DNA of 64,000 bases. Origin: CAZGAQ01 sp964523405 (GTDB taxonomy: Bacteria; Planctomycetota; Phycisphaerae; UBA1845; Fen-1342). The DNA lies in NCBI GenBank assembly GCA_964523405.1, contig CAZGAQ010000006.1, forward strand, positions 105,765 through 169,764, read 5' to 3'. Numbering within the stretch: position 1 is the stretch's first letter; each line of letters begins with the position of its first letter. Below the pieces are notes generated by a model, which saw nothing but the letters and a program-made list of their open reading frames with translations, was not told the DNA's origin and ran no database searches. Shown in pieces: positions 51,662 to 61,488 of this stretch. Both the position numbers and the translations under genes were made by a program.

Positions 51662-53017
51662 CTACCCCACCGAAAACTCAATCAGCGGTGACACGTCCCG
51701 CAGGCGGTCGAGCGAAAACGCCAGCTCCGCAATCCGGCCGGCGGTCGCTTCGTTCACCACGTTCGCCGCCTGCTGGCGGAACTTCGCCACCACCTCGTCG
51801 TCCGTCATCGGGTTCCCCGCATGCCCGCGCGGATACTTCACCAGCTTCGTCAGCTCCCGCCCATCCGCCATCTTGACGATCAACTTGTTCGGAATCCCGT
51901 CTGGATACCCCGCGTTGCACTCCGGCGTCTCCACGATCCGAATCCGATCCAGCAGCGCCAGCACCGCCGGATCGCGCAGCTTGTGCTCGTCGAACGATGC
52001 GTGCGTCACGGCCCCGTCCAGGAGCGCCACCGCCACACAATACCCCATGCTGTGGTCAGCCGTCTCGCGACTCTGCGGACGCCACTTCTCCGGCTCGCTG
52101 CCGATGATGCTGACGGCCGCCTCGAAGCTCTCGATCCGGATGCTGTCGATCTGCCGCGGATCGCCGATCTCCCTGCGCAGTTGCAGCGCTGCGTCGATCG
52201 CCGACTGCGAGTGGTATTCCGCCGGCCAGTACTTGATGTAGGTCCTGCGGATCATCCAGTCGTCTGGCCCGCGCGCCCACGCCAGCTCGAACGGGCCGGT
52301 CACCATCTTGAACAGCCCCTTGGGACCTTCGAAGATCTCGTGCGGGCCGGTCATGCCCTGCCCCGCCAGCGTGGCCGCGAAGATGCCGTTACGGGCTGCG
52401 TTAGCGAACGCGCACGCCTTCCAGTCGGCGAGCTGCCCGGTGCGTGTTTGCCGCGTCGCGAAGTTGCACACGCCCGCCAGGCCCAGGGCGTGCACCATCT
52501 GCTCCGCGGACTGCCCGTAGAGCTTGCTGGCGAGCAGGGCCGTCGACAGCGCCCCGTACACCACGTGGTCCCAGCCGTGCGCCCGCAATGATGCCGCGTC
52601 GCACAGACGGCACTGCAGTTCGTAGCCGAGGACCAGCGCCGTGATGATGGCCGGTCCGTCCGCGCGGACGGCCTGCCCCACCGCCAGCGCCGCGGGGATG
52701 TTGTCGCTCGGGTGTGCCGGCTCCTTGCTTAGATAGGTGTCGTTGAAGTCCAGGTAGCGCACCAGCGCCCCGTTGCTGAACGCCGCCAGGTCCGGCGTGG
52801 TCCGCTGCCGCGATCCCAACAGGCTCGCCCCGTCCGGCACCGACACCCCGGCCGCCACCGTTCGCGCGATCTTCCCCGGCCGGCTGCGCCACGCCCCCAA
52901 CGCACACCCGATCGAGTCCAGTACGCGCCGCTTGGCCTCATGCACAACCTCGGGACTGAGGTCAGCAAAGGACATATGGTGCGCGCGTTCCGCTAGCAGT
53001 TGCGCCAAGGCTGCCAT
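51662..53017 (-). CDS. prpD: MmgE/PrpD family 2-methylcitrate dehydratase
   Basis: 451 aa from the ATG at 53017 (GGAGA upstream). AQLLAERAHHMSFADLSPEVVHEAKRRVLDSIGCALGA is the usual MmgE/PrpD opening. Then NGALVRYLDFNDTYLSKEPAHPSDNIPAALA, ATRQTRTGQLADWKACAFANAARNGIFAATLA, HSMGYCVAVALLDGAVTHASF and the C-terminal Asp-rich region. It dehydrates 2-methylcitrate to 2-methylaconitate. AcnB or AcnD, required for the next hydration, is not in the window. First gene of the minus-strand cluster (gltA 95 nt downstream). Confidence 0.92.
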   Translation of the reverse strand: MAALAQLLAERAHHMSFADLSPEVVHEAKRRVLDSIGCALGAWRSRPGKIARTVAAGVSVPDGASLLGSRQRTTPDLAAFSNGALVRYLDFNDTYLSKEPAHPSDNIPAALAVGQAVRADGPAIITALVLGYELQCRLCDAASLRAHGWDHVVYGALSTALLASKLYGQSAEQMVHALGLAGVCNFATRQTRTGQLADWKACAFANAARNGIFAATLAGQGMTGPHEIFEGPKGLFKMVTGPFELAWARGPDDWMIRRTYIKYWPAEYHSQSAIDAALQLRREIGDPRQIDSIRIESFEAAVSIIGSEPEKWRPQSRETADHSMGYCVAVALLDGAVTHASFDEHKLRDPAVLALLDRIRIVETPECNAGYPDGIPNKLIVKMADGRELTKLVKYPRGHAGNPMTDDEVVAKFRQQAANVVNEATAGRIAELAFSLDRLRDVSPLIEFSVG

Positions 53018-53641
53018 GCAGCTTCTCCAGACGTGGGCCCGCCGGATTGTGCCGTAAAGCACGCTCGGGTGCAACGACGCGGATCGCCCGCCCTGCAAGC
53101 GGCTCAGCCCTAACCAACTATAGACCTGGAACTTGCGGGACGCCGGCTGCGCATCCTGCGCGTTCACGTTTCATCCGCTGCTGACACTCCAAGTGGGCGG
53201 CAACTGCGTGGGTGGGGCATGCGCCCGAGGCGGACCCGCACATGCCGTGCACCGCAGCCAGCGGCAGACCCTGCCGACCACCCAAGCATGTGTAGCTGCG
53301 CACCCTAACCTACCCTTGAGCGCTGCCCGGTGAATAGGTACAGTCGGAGTCATGGGTGGACTGCCACCCCGGGGTGTTCGCGGACCTGACCCGCACGGGG
53401 CGGCGAATCGGGCCACCGCCATATTCAGTTGCACGCTCAGTCGCCTCGTCGCGCGAACCAGGCCGGCAGATTTCGTGACTGCCGCCTCCAAACCGCCCAG
53501 GGCGTGAGCGAGCACGTTCTCGGCCAGCGTGTCGGCCCGACCGGCGTGCCCGGCGTTCTTCACCGTGTTGTTGTGCGCACCAACTCATGGCTTTCGACTT
53601 AAGCGACTCATGGTCCTGGACTTCACGTGAGGAGAGAAACG
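53018..53641. other. Divergent gap between prpD and the beta-helix gene
   Basis: About 620 nt, which should hold both promoters. No clear -35/-10 or operator was identified. On the minus strand a frame at 53171-53563 (TLAENVLAHALGGLEAAVTK, then SAGLVRATRRLSVQLNMAVA) looks somewhat protein-like in its first 60 residues, but ends in a low-complexity tail and has no clear start signal. It may be a relic. Confidence 0.35.
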
Positions 53642-56600
53642 ATGCTTCTGCGACCCCGCAACCTGGTCGGACTCACCCCCCTGCTTCTGCTGACCGCCGC
53701 CGGATGGGCCGCCGTCCTGAACGTCCCCGCGCAGTATGCCACCATCCAGGCCGCGATAGACGCCGCACAGAACAACGACGAAATCGTCGTCGCCCCCGGC
53801 ACGTACGCGGAGAACATCAACTTCGGCGGCAAGACCCTCAACGTCCACAGCAGCGGCGGCGCCACCGTCACGACCATCGACGGCCGGAACCTGGGTTCCG
53901 CCGTTGCCATCAACAATAATGAACCGGCCGGCACCGCCTGCACGGGCTTCACCATCACTCGCGGCGGCATGTTCCTCGGCAACGGCACGCACGCCACGGT
54001 GCGCGACTGTATCTTCCGCGACAACACGGGTTCGAACGGTCCCGCTCTGATCATGGAGTATGCCAACGCGCTGGTTCGCGATTGTACGTTCCGCGACAAC
54101 ATCGGCGACGGGGAGGCCGGCGCCCTGCGGGCCTGGGGCAACTGCCAACCCACGCTCCGCCACTGCACATTCCTGAACAACCGCGCCCATCCCACGGTCG
54201 GCGAGGGCAACGCCGGCGCCGTTCGCCTGGATGATGCCGGCCTGCGAATCACGCTGGAGGACTGTCTCTTCCAGGGCAACTCCGCGGGCTGGGCCGGTGT
54301 GCTGGATATCCGCAATCGCAACGCCGCCGTCCTGCGCCGCTGCCGCTTCGTCGACAACACCGCCCGCGTGAGCGCCGGCGCCGTCGCGGGTTACAATCAG
54401 TGCCGTCCGACATTTGAGGATTGCGAATTCCTCGCAAACAGCGTTCAGCAGGATTGGGGCGGCGCCGCCACCTTCGGCGACGGCTCCCGACCGACCATGC
54501 TGCGCTGCCGGTTCGAAGCCAATACCGCCTCCACCGGTGGGGCCATCGTCGCTTACGACGCGACCACACTCGCCACCGTCACCGACTCCGTTTTCACCGG
54601 CAACACCGCCGAATGGGAAGGCGGCGCGCTCCTCGCCCAATGGAGCGCCACGCTGGTCCTTTCCGCCTGCCGGCTCCAACCCAACAGCGCCAAGAGCGGC
54701 GGCGCGTTGCACTGCCACGCGGCCGCCACGCTCTCCCTGCGCGATTCCGTACTCCGCGGCAACAGCGCCCGCGATGGCGGCGGTGCCATACTGGTGCACG
54801 ACTGGGGCACCGCGACGCTCACGGCGACCGACTTCAGTGACAATACCGCCCAGAACAACGGCGGCGCGGTGTGGGTCGGCGACTCCAACACCAACACGCA
54901 GATCAGCGCGTGCTATTTTGCGCGCAACACGACGTCCGGCGGTGGTGGCGCGGTGCACGGCCGCGACGGTGCTCCGCTCGACATTCAGGACTCCACCTTC
55001 GCGGCTAACAGCGCCTGGACCGGCGGCGCCGTGTACGTCTGCTGCAACGGCATACTCACGCTGGCCGGCGCCTACTTCGCTGACAACTACGCTGCTGACA
55101 CCGGTGGCGCCCTATACGCCGACGGGCAGTACTCGCAGATCCAGGTGCGTGACGCCGACTTCGTGAACAACGGCAGTTGGATGGGCGGCGCCGTGCAGTT
55201 CAGCGGACTGACTGAGCCGCTGCTGCAGAACTGCTTCCTGGTCGCCAACAGCGCCACCGGCGTCGGCGGCGCCGTGCGCAGCGAATCGTGCACCAACCTG
55301 CGCCTCCTGGGTTGCGTGCTGGTCGCCAACCGGGCCGGCGACCTGGGCGGCGGCATCGCCTTCTGGGGCGGCACGCAGACCGCCCAGATCGCCAACTGCA
55401 CGATCGCCGACAACCAGGCCGTCGTCTCCAGCGGCGGCCTGGCCAACGGCAATTCCGCCAATGTGATCGCGCTGTCCAATTGCATCCTCGATGGCAACGT
55501 CGTCGGCACTTCGCCCAGCCAGATCGGCGGCGACCCGGTATCCGCCACCTACTCCCTCATCCGCGGCGGCTACGGCGGCCTCGGCAACATCGACGCCGAC
55601 CCCGCCTTCGCCGACCGCGCCGCGGGCGACTACCGGCTCACTGACGACTCCCCCTGCCTCGACCAAGGGAACAACATCGTCCTCCCGCCTGCACTGATCA
55701 CGGACAACGAGGGCCTCTTCCGGATCATCGATGGCGACGGCAACGGCGCCCCCGTCGTCGACCTGGGCGCCTATGAATACGGCAACCTCAGCGTCCTCAA
55801 TATCACGACCGACATCCGCTACGACACGCTCGCGGACGCGCTGGCCGGCGCCTCCCTCGGCGACGAAATCCGCGCCACCCCTTTGATCTACCGCCTGACC
55901 CCGGGCCTGGATCCCGGCCTCAAGGCGGTCACCCTCAGCAGCGCGCGCGAACTGGTCATGTCGTCCGGCGCCGTCACCCTCCCCAACGACACGCGCCTGT
56001 CCGCCGCTGCCGGCTATCCCGTGATCATCGGCGGTAGCCTGCAGAACCGCACCGGCGACCAGGCCGACGTTACCGGCGGGGCCTTCACCTTGCTGTCCGG
56101 GGCCGACCTCTACGTGCGCCAGGATTCCGAGCTCTCTCTCACGGTGTCGGGCGAGATTGACCTCCAGGGTGCGACCCAGGTCGCGTCGCGCGCCACGCTG
56201 AACCTCGCCGGCGCCACGCGCAACGGCGGCGATTTCACCCTGCTGCCCGGGGCCACCTGCCTCGCAGACAACGCGTTCACCAATGACGGCGAACTCCTTG
56301 GCTTCGCCGCCACGTTCCAGCTCCCGCAGTGCACCAACAACGCCAGCCTGCGCCTATCCGACGTCACCTGGTCCGGCACCGGCCTCACCAATACCGCGGG
56401 GGCCGAGTTGCTCGCCTACGGGGAGTTCTACACCGACCTGACGAACAACGGCACCGTGACCCTGACGGACACCACGCTGATCGTCGGCGATCTCCAGAAC
56501 AACGTCGGCGGCCTGATCAAGGTCCAGATCGGCACCACGACACTCATCGGCCAGCTCACCAACGACGGCGCGATCGTCGGCGATTTCCAGCAGGCTGACA

Positions 56601-57319
56601 AAGCCCTCCACGGCACACAGCCCGGCGACGGCCTCACGCTCGACGGCGACTACGTGGCCGGTCCAGCTTCGTCTCTGCTCATGGCCCAGCCGGTCTGGCG
56701 CCTCACGGTCGCCGGCCACTTCGCCAGTGCCGTCGACAGCCATACCCGCTTCGACATGGCCCAGGCGGAACTGCGCCTGACCGGCACGGGCGGGACGCAG
56801 ACCCTCGAAGCGATGAGCACCGACATCGGCCGCGCGCTCTCCGGCCTCGACCGCACCCTGCCCGGGCACTACCCCCTCGGCACTCTGCACATTGGCCCCG
56901 GCGCTGCCGTCGTACAGGTCGTTGATCAGTACGATAATGACGGGCTCGGTCAGACCGCCTGCGAGGCGATCTACGCGGATCAGGTGCAGATCGACGCCGG
57001 CACCACGCTGATGAATCCCACGTGCAAGGTCTACTACCGCACACTCACCAACCAGGGCACCGTCACCCACCCGCAGAACCTGCTGCCGTTGGCACCCCCC
57101 TTGTGCCGCGGCGACGGCAACTGCGACATGCGCATCAACTGGCGCGACATCGACTATCTCGTCGCCGCCCAGAATGACAACTTGGCGGCGTGGACTGCGC
57201 TCTTCCCCGGCGGCAGCCCCGCCTGCCAGTTCCTGAATCTCGACACCAGCGGCGATGGTCACGTTAACTGGCGCGACATCGACCCCTTCATCGCACTGAT
57301 GAACACAAGCTGCCCTTGA
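53642..57319 (+). CDS. Secreted right-handed beta-helix protein with dockerin-like tail
   Basis: 1225 aa from the ATG at 53642 (GAGGAGAG upstream). Signal peptide LTPLLLLTAAGWAA. The mature part starts LNVPAQYATIQAAIDAAQNNDEIVVAPGTYAENI, the standard start of pectate-lyase-fold proteins. At least twelve coils follow with CxFxxNxAxxxGGAI-type motifs (about residues 90-680). The second part (690-1150) has beta-solenoid-like LTNDGxIxGDF repeats. The end is the dockerin-like module GDGNCDMRINWRDIDYLVAA, then HVNWRDIDPFIALMNTSCP. Probably a surface polysaccharide-binding or adhesive protein. No enzyme motif seen. Confidence 0.85.
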   Translation: MLLRPRNLVGLTPLLLLTAAGWAAVLNVPAQYATIQAAIDAAQNNDEIVVAPGTYAENINFGGKTLNVHSSGGATVTTIDGRNLGSAVAINNNEPAGTACTGFTITRGGMFLGNGTHATVRDCIFRDNTGSNGPALIMEYANALVRDCTFRDNIGDGEAGALRAWGNCQPTLRHCTFLNNRAHPTVGEGNAGAVRLDDAGLRITLEDCLFQGNSAGWAGVLDIRNRNAAVLRRCRFVDNTARVSAGAVAGYNQCRPTFEDCEFLANSVQQDWGGAATFGDGSRPTMLRCRFEANTASTGGAIVAYDATTLATVTDSVFTGNTAEWEGGALLAQWSATLVLSACRLQPNSAKSGGALHCHAAATLSLRDSVLRGNSARDGGGAILVHDWGTATLTATDFSDNTAQNNGGAVWVGDSNTNTQISACYFARNTTSGGGGAVHGRDGAPLDIQDSTFAANSAWTGGAVYVCCNGILTLAGAYFADNYAADTGGALYADGQYSQIQVRDADFVNNGSWMGGAVQFSGLTEPLLQNCFLVANSATGVGGAVRSESCTNLRLLGCVLVANRAGDLGGGIAFWGGTQTAQIANCTIADNQAVVSSGGLANGNSANVIALSNCILDGNVVGTSPSQIGGDPVSATYSLIRGGYGGLGNIDADPAFADRAAGDYRLTDDSPCLDQGNNIVLPPALITDNEGLFRIIDGDGNGAPVVDLGAYEYGNLSVLNITTDIRYDTLADALAGASLGDEIRATPLIYRLTPGLDPGLKAVTLSSARELVMSSGAVTLPNDTRLSAAAGYPVIIGGSLQNRTGDQADVTGGAFTLLSGADLYVRQDSELSLTVSGEIDLQGATQVASRATLNLAGATRNGGDFTLLPGATCLADNAFTNDGELLGFAATFQLPQCTNNASLRLSDVTWSGTGLTNTAGAELLAYGEFYTDLTNNGTVTLTDTTLIVGDLQNNVGGLIKVQIGTTTLIGQLTNDGAIVGDFQQADKALHGTQPGDGLTLDGDYVAGPASSLLMAQPVWRLTVAGHFASAVDSHTRFDMAQAELRLTGTGGTQTLEAMSTDIGRALSGLDRTLPGHYPLGTLHIGPGAAVVQVVDQYDNDGLGQTACEAIYADQVQIDAGTTLMNPTCKVYYRTLTNQGTVTHPQNLLPLAPPLCRGDGNCDMRINWRDIDYLVAAQNDNLAAWTALFPGGSPACQFLNLDTSGDGHVNWRDIDPFIALMNTSCP

Positions 57320-57341
57320 GCGGTAACGCACATCGCGGAGC

Positions 57342-57372
57342 CACGGGCCGGCGGCACGCTCGCCGGCCCGTG
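57342..57372. terminator. Perfect 12-bp hairpin after the beta-helix gene
   Basis: CACGGGCCGGCG (57342-57353) and CGCCGGCCCGTG (57361-57372), loop GCACGCT, 22 nt after the stop codon. No T-run follows, so it may be Rho-assisted or an mRNA stabiliser. Confidence 0.6.
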
Positions 57373-57514
57373 TCGCGGCCGCTCGGTCCACGTCAGTCCG
57401 CCACGCGATCCCAATACCCGCTCCCCGCGGCAGCGCTCTCCGCACCGTGGCGCGGGCCGCCCACGCCCGCATTTATGGGTCCTCGCCCCATAATTCCCCG
57501 CCGCCGCCCGCGCG

Positions 57515-57530
57515 GAATGCACCTTGCTAC
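57515..57530 (+). promoter_or_regulatory. Sigma-54-like promoter before fliD
   Basis: GGAATGCACCTTGCTA. The GG (57515-57516) and GC (57527-57528) doublets are 10 nt apart and the -12 part TTGCTA is a perfect match. The -24 part is weaker (CGGAAT where TGGCAC is ideal). It lies about 80 nt before the fliD start, so initiation near 57540 would give a 68-nt leader, as for the flgF operon. Confidence 0.5.
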
Positions 57531-57607
57531 CTAGATCACCGATACCTCAGGAGAGGCGGCCGCTGGCGCGCGCCGCCCCTGTGAACGGCACCCTCTGGAG
57601 GTCCGCC

Positions 57608-60600
57608 GTGGGCACCATAAGTAGCGGCACCGGCCTGATTTCCGGCCTCGACCATACCTCGATCATCGAGCAATTGCTCTCCGTCGAGTCGCAGCCGATC
57701 ACCCGACTGCAGACGCGCATGAGTAGCATCGATGCGCAGAAGACGGCCTATCTCGACATCTCCGCGCGCCTCACCGCACTCCTGGCCCGCTTCAGCGTCC
57801 TCGGCCGCACGAGCTCGTTCAAATCCGCCACCGCTACGTCCTCGAACGCTAGTGTGCTGTCCGCCACGGCCGCCCTCGGCACCCCCACCGGAACCTACCA
57901 GTTCTCCGTGCGCGCCCTGGCCGCCACGCATCAGCTCGTCAGCCGTGGCTTCGACAGCCGCGCCGCCATCCTCTCCCCCGGCAGCCTGACCATTGAATCC
58001 GCGCAGGCCCGCGTCGATCGCCAGACCCGCCTCGAACAACTCAACGGCGGCAGCGGCATCCAGCGCGGCTCCTTCAAGCTCACCAACGCGGCCGGACAGC
58101 AGGCCACCATCGATGTCACCGACGCCGTGACCCTCGACGACGTCGTCGACCGAATCAACGCTGCCGGCCTCAGCGTGCGTGCTGCCATTTCCGGCGACGG
58201 CCTCGCCCTCACGGACTCGTCCTCCGGCACCGGCCATCTGCAGGTCCAGGAAATCAGCGGTGGTCGCACGGCCGCCAGCCTCGGCTTCGGCATCGGCCAC
58301 ACCAGCGATGCGGACGGTGACAAGACCTTGGCCGGTAGCACGCTCATGTATGTCACCGCGAGCACATCGCTCAGTGCTCTCAACGACGGTCTGGGGCTGC
58401 GGCGCTCCGTGGCGGGCAACGACCTGAACCTCCAGGTTGGCGACACCACGGTCGGCGTCGACCTCAGTGAGATCATTCGCCCCGACACACGCCTGGCGCG
58501 CCTCAACCACGGTTCCGGCGTGCAGCTCGGTCGGATCGAGATCACCGCCAAGGACGGGGCCAAGACGGAAGTGGACCTGAGCGGCGCCCAGACGGTCGGC
58601 GATGTGCAGCAGCGCTTACAGGGTGCCTTCGGCGGCGGACGCCTCAGCGTTGTCCTCACCGGTGACCACCTCCTGCTCAGCGACGGCTCCACCGTGGAAA
58701 CCGGCAAAACCGCCTACACGTTTGCCATTCGTGACCTCACCGGCAACTCCACCCGTGACCTGGGCCTCGACGGCGCCAGCTCCGAAGGCCGCATCACCGG
58801 CCGCGGCGTGCTGCAGGTCTCGACCGTCGGCGACGTGCTAGCCGCGATCAACTACGCCGCCGGCAACGTCGACGCCGCCAAGCAACCCCTCGTGCAGGCC
58901 GAGCTCGCCAGTGACGGGCAGAGCCTGGTCCTCCGCAGCGTGAGCGGCGTCGGTGGCCCGATCACCGTCAGCGGCACCGCCGGCACCCTCGCGGACCTCG
59001 GGCTCCAGGCGGGCACGGTTCCCGACATCGGCGGCGGCGCCGTCGTGCACGGGGCACGCATCATCGGCGGCCTCAACACGGTGCTCCTCAAGTCACTCAG
59101 CGGCGGCGTCGGCTTCAAGCTCGGCACGGTGCACGTCGCCGCGGGCGACCAGGGCGTCGACGTCGATTTGACCAGCGCCACGACGCTCACCGATGTCGTC
59201 AATCGCATGAACGACGCTGCGCAGGCCGCCGGTGTCAACGTGACCGTCGGGTACGACCCCACCGGCGTGCGGCTGCTCCTCGCCAATCGCGACGGCGGCA
59301 CCGACACCCTCTCCGTCACCGACGTGTCCGGCACATTCGCCGCTGCGGCCGGACTCACCCAGTCCGGCACCACCATCCGCAGCGCCAATCTGCAGCGCCA
59401 GTACGTCGGCGAGACCACGGCGCTGAGCACGCTCAGCAACGGCCGCGGCGTGAACCTGGGCACGCTCAAGATCACCAACTCCCTCGGCGTATTCAAGACG
59501 CTTACGCTCGACGCCAATTCCGCCAAGACCGTGCGCGACGTGATCAGCGCCATCAACAGCCTCGGCCTCGGCGTGACGGCCAGCATCAATGCCACCGGGG
59601 ACGGGCTGCTGCTCACGGACACCGCCGGCGGTACCGGCACCATGAAGGTCGAGGATCAAGCCGGCACGTCGGCCCGCGATCTCAACATCCTCGGCAGCGC
59701 GACCAACGGCCAGATCGATGGCTCGTATGAGTTCAAATTCGAAGTGACCGGCAGCGACACGCTGGAAAGCCTGGCCAATCGCATTACCGCGCGCGCCACG
59801 CTGGCGCAGGCCACGCTGCTCAACGACGGCACCGGCGTCGCACCCTACCGCCTCAACATTGCCTCGCAGATGAGCGGCGCGCGCGGCGCGCTTGTGCTCG
59901 ACGACAGCGGCCTGGATCTCGGCATTGTTACTCTCGCGGCGGCCCAGGACGCGCGCATGCTCTTCGGCGGCAGTAGTAGCGGCGTCCTGCTTGCCAGCGC
60001 CGAGAACACCTTCAGCGGCGTCGTCAGCGGCCTCGACGTCACCGTCAGCGATGTCAGCAGCAGCCCCATCACCGTCAAGGTCGAGCGCAGCTACACCGAC
60101 GCCATCGACGCCATCAAGGGCTTTGTCAGTGACTACAACTCGGCCGTCAGCCGCATGCGCGAGGTCAGCGGTTACGATCAGGACACCGAGAAGAAGGGCG
60201 TCCTGCTCGGCGAAAGCGCCCTGACGTCCAGCGAATACCGGCTCTACCGCATGATCAATCGCTCCTTCGCGGCGGCCGGCGCCACCGTCACGCGTCTCAG
60301 TCAGATCGGTCTGACCACGGACGGCAGCTCACAGCTCGTGTTCGACGAAGAGAAGTTCAAGAAGGCCTACGCCGCGAATCCCGACGGCGTTACCAAGTTC
60401 TTCACCGACACCACCAACGGTGTCGCCGCTGTCATGAAGGCGGACATCGAGCGCATCACCGGCACGAGCGGCCTGATTCCCAGTCGCACGGATACGCTGG
60501 ACCAGACCAAGGAGATGCTGCAGGAACGCGTCGACCGCATGAACGCCCTCCTGGAGCGCAAGAAGACGCGTCTCCAACTGCAGTTCCAGGCCATGGAAAC

Positions 60601-60706
60601 CACGCTGGCTGGCCTGCAGTCGCAGGGTCAGGCGCTCTCCAGTCTCTCGAGCCTGTGGTCGTCTACATCCAGCAGTTCCACTAGCTCCAGCAGTAGCAGC
60701 AGTTGA
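57608..60706 (+). CDS. fliD: Flagellar filament cap protein FliD (HAP2), enlarged
   Basis: 1032 aa from a GTG at 57608 with GGAGG 6 nt upstream. Usual FliD is 450-700. The N-terminus GTISSGTGLISGLDHTSIIEQLLSVESQPITRLQTRMSSIDAQKTAYLDISARL and the C-terminus (about 860-1010) DAIKGFVSDYNSAVSRMREVSGYDQDTEKKGVLLGESALTSSEYRLY..., with a Ser-rich tail, are clear FliD. The centre is expanded with at least five flagellin-hook-IN-like repeats (LNHGSGVQLGRIEITAKDGAKTEVDLSGAQTVGDVQQRL; LSNGRGVNLGTLKITNSLG; and others). The large cap may fit the two flagellins. fliS follows 94 nt later. Confidence 0.93.
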   Translation: MGTISSGTGLISGLDHTSIIEQLLSVESQPITRLQTRMSSIDAQKTAYLDISARLTALLARFSVLGRTSSFKSATATSSNASVLSATAALGTPTGTYQFSVRALAATHQLVSRGFDSRAAILSPGSLTIESAQARVDRQTRLEQLNGGSGIQRGSFKLTNAAGQQATIDVTDAVTLDDVVDRINAAGLSVRAAISGDGLALTDSSSGTGHLQVQEISGGRTAASLGFGIGHTSDADGDKTLAGSTLMYVTASTSLSALNDGLGLRRSVAGNDLNLQVGDTTVGVDLSEIIRPDTRLARLNHGSGVQLGRIEITAKDGAKTEVDLSGAQTVGDVQQRLQGAFGGGRLSVVLTGDHLLLSDGSTVETGKTAYTFAIRDLTGNSTRDLGLDGASSEGRITGRGVLQVSTVGDVLAAINYAAGNVDAAKQPLVQAELASDGQSLVLRSVSGVGGPITVSGTAGTLADLGLQAGTVPDIGGGAVVHGARIIGGLNTVLLKSLSGGVGFKLGTVHVAAGDQGVDVDLTSATTLTDVVNRMNDAAQAAGVNVTVGYDPTGVRLLLANRDGGTDTLSVTDVSGTFAAAAGLTQSGTTIRSANLQRQYVGETTALSTLSNGRGVNLGTLKITNSLGVFKTLTLDANSAKTVRDVISAINSLGLGVTASINATGDGLLLTDTAGGTGTMKVEDQAGTSARDLNILGSATNGQIDGSYEFKFEVTGSDTLESLANRITARATLAQATLLNDGTGVAPYRLNIASQMSGARGALVLDDSGLDLGIVTLAAAQDARMLFGGSSSGVLLASAENTFSGVVSGLDVTVSDVSSSPITVKVERSYTDAIDAIKGFVSDYNSAVSRMREVSGYDQDTEKKGVLLGESALTSSEYRLYRMINRSFAAAGATVTRLSQIGLTTDGSSQLVFDEEKFKKAYAANPDGVTKFFTDTTNGVAAVMKADIERITGTSGLIPSRTDTLDQTKEMLQERVDRMNALLERKKTRLQLQFQAMETTLAGLQSQGQALSSLSSLWSSTSSSSTSSSSSSS

Positions 60707-60800
60707 CCCTTAACGCCGCGCCGGACGCGCGGCCCGAGACTCCGTGAACGCGCCCGGAACCATACTGGCGCGAGCGACGCTTCGAGCCGATACAGTCGAC

Positions 60801-61307
60801 ATGAGTACCCCCGGAACCCCATCGCAGGAGTACCTCAAGAGCGCGGTCCTCACCGCGTCGCCCGAGCAGCTGCAGCTCATGCTCTACGATGGAGCTATCC
60901 GCTTTGCCACACGGGGTTTGGAAGCCATTCAGAACCAGGACCGCGAGGCCGCCTTCAATGCCCTGGACCGCGCCCAGCGGATCGTCCTGGAGCTCAGCAA
61001 CGGCCTGCGCCGCGAGGTCAACCCCGACCTAGCCGACCAGATGGCCGCGCTCTACAACTTCGTCTTCAATCGCCTCGTCGAGGCGAACATCAACCAGGAA
61101 GAGCAACCCATTCACGATGCGCTCCGCATCCTCCGTCACCAGCGCGAGACCTGGATTTTGCTCATGGAGAAGCTGCGCCGCGAGCTATACCCCACGGCCG
61201 GTCCGGAGGGTCCCGAGCAGGTAACTCCCGCCAATCCTCCGAAGCCGCCCAAGCCCTCACGATTCCAAACCGAAACACCGGGCTCTTCGTTCGTCGCGGA
61301 AGGATAG
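60801..61307 (+). CDS. fliS: Flagellin export chaperone FliS
   Basis: 168 aa from the ATG at 60801 (an upstream GTG at 60744 in frame is possible; neither has a strong Shine-Dalgarno sequence). QEYLKSAVLTASPEQLQLMLYDGAIRFATRGLEAIQNQDREAAFNALDRAQRIVLELSNGLRREVNPDLADQMAALYNFVFNRLVEANIN matches FliS well. It keeps flagellin unfolded for export. The Pro/Lys-rich tail is longer than normal (about 130). Last flagellar gene here. Confidence 0.93.
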   Translation: MSTPGTPSQEYLKSAVLTASPEQLQLMLYDGAIRFATRGLEAIQNQDREAAFNALDRAQRIVLELSNGLRREVNPDLADQMAALYNFVFNRLVEANINQEEQPIHDALRILRHQRETWILLMEKLRRELYPTAGPEGPEQVTPANPPKPPKPSRFQTETPGSSFVAEG

Positions 61308-61488
61308 CACGCCAGTCGGGCGGGAACCGGTACCGGTCACGGGCAGGGGACAACGGCCGGAACATTGATAGCTACGGCCTGCGGGCACCACTTTCCCGCC
61401 AAAATGCCGCGCCGCGGCGTCGACAAGCCCCCACCTGTTTTATATCATCCCGCCCCGTCAGCAGTTGGCATCGGTCGGGAGGATGAGC

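Noticed and set aside
60767..60780. GG-N10-GC (sigma-54-like) just before fliS
   Set aside because: It lacks the TTGC element and would start transcription about 9 nt before the ATG. Such GG/GC pairs are common by chance here.
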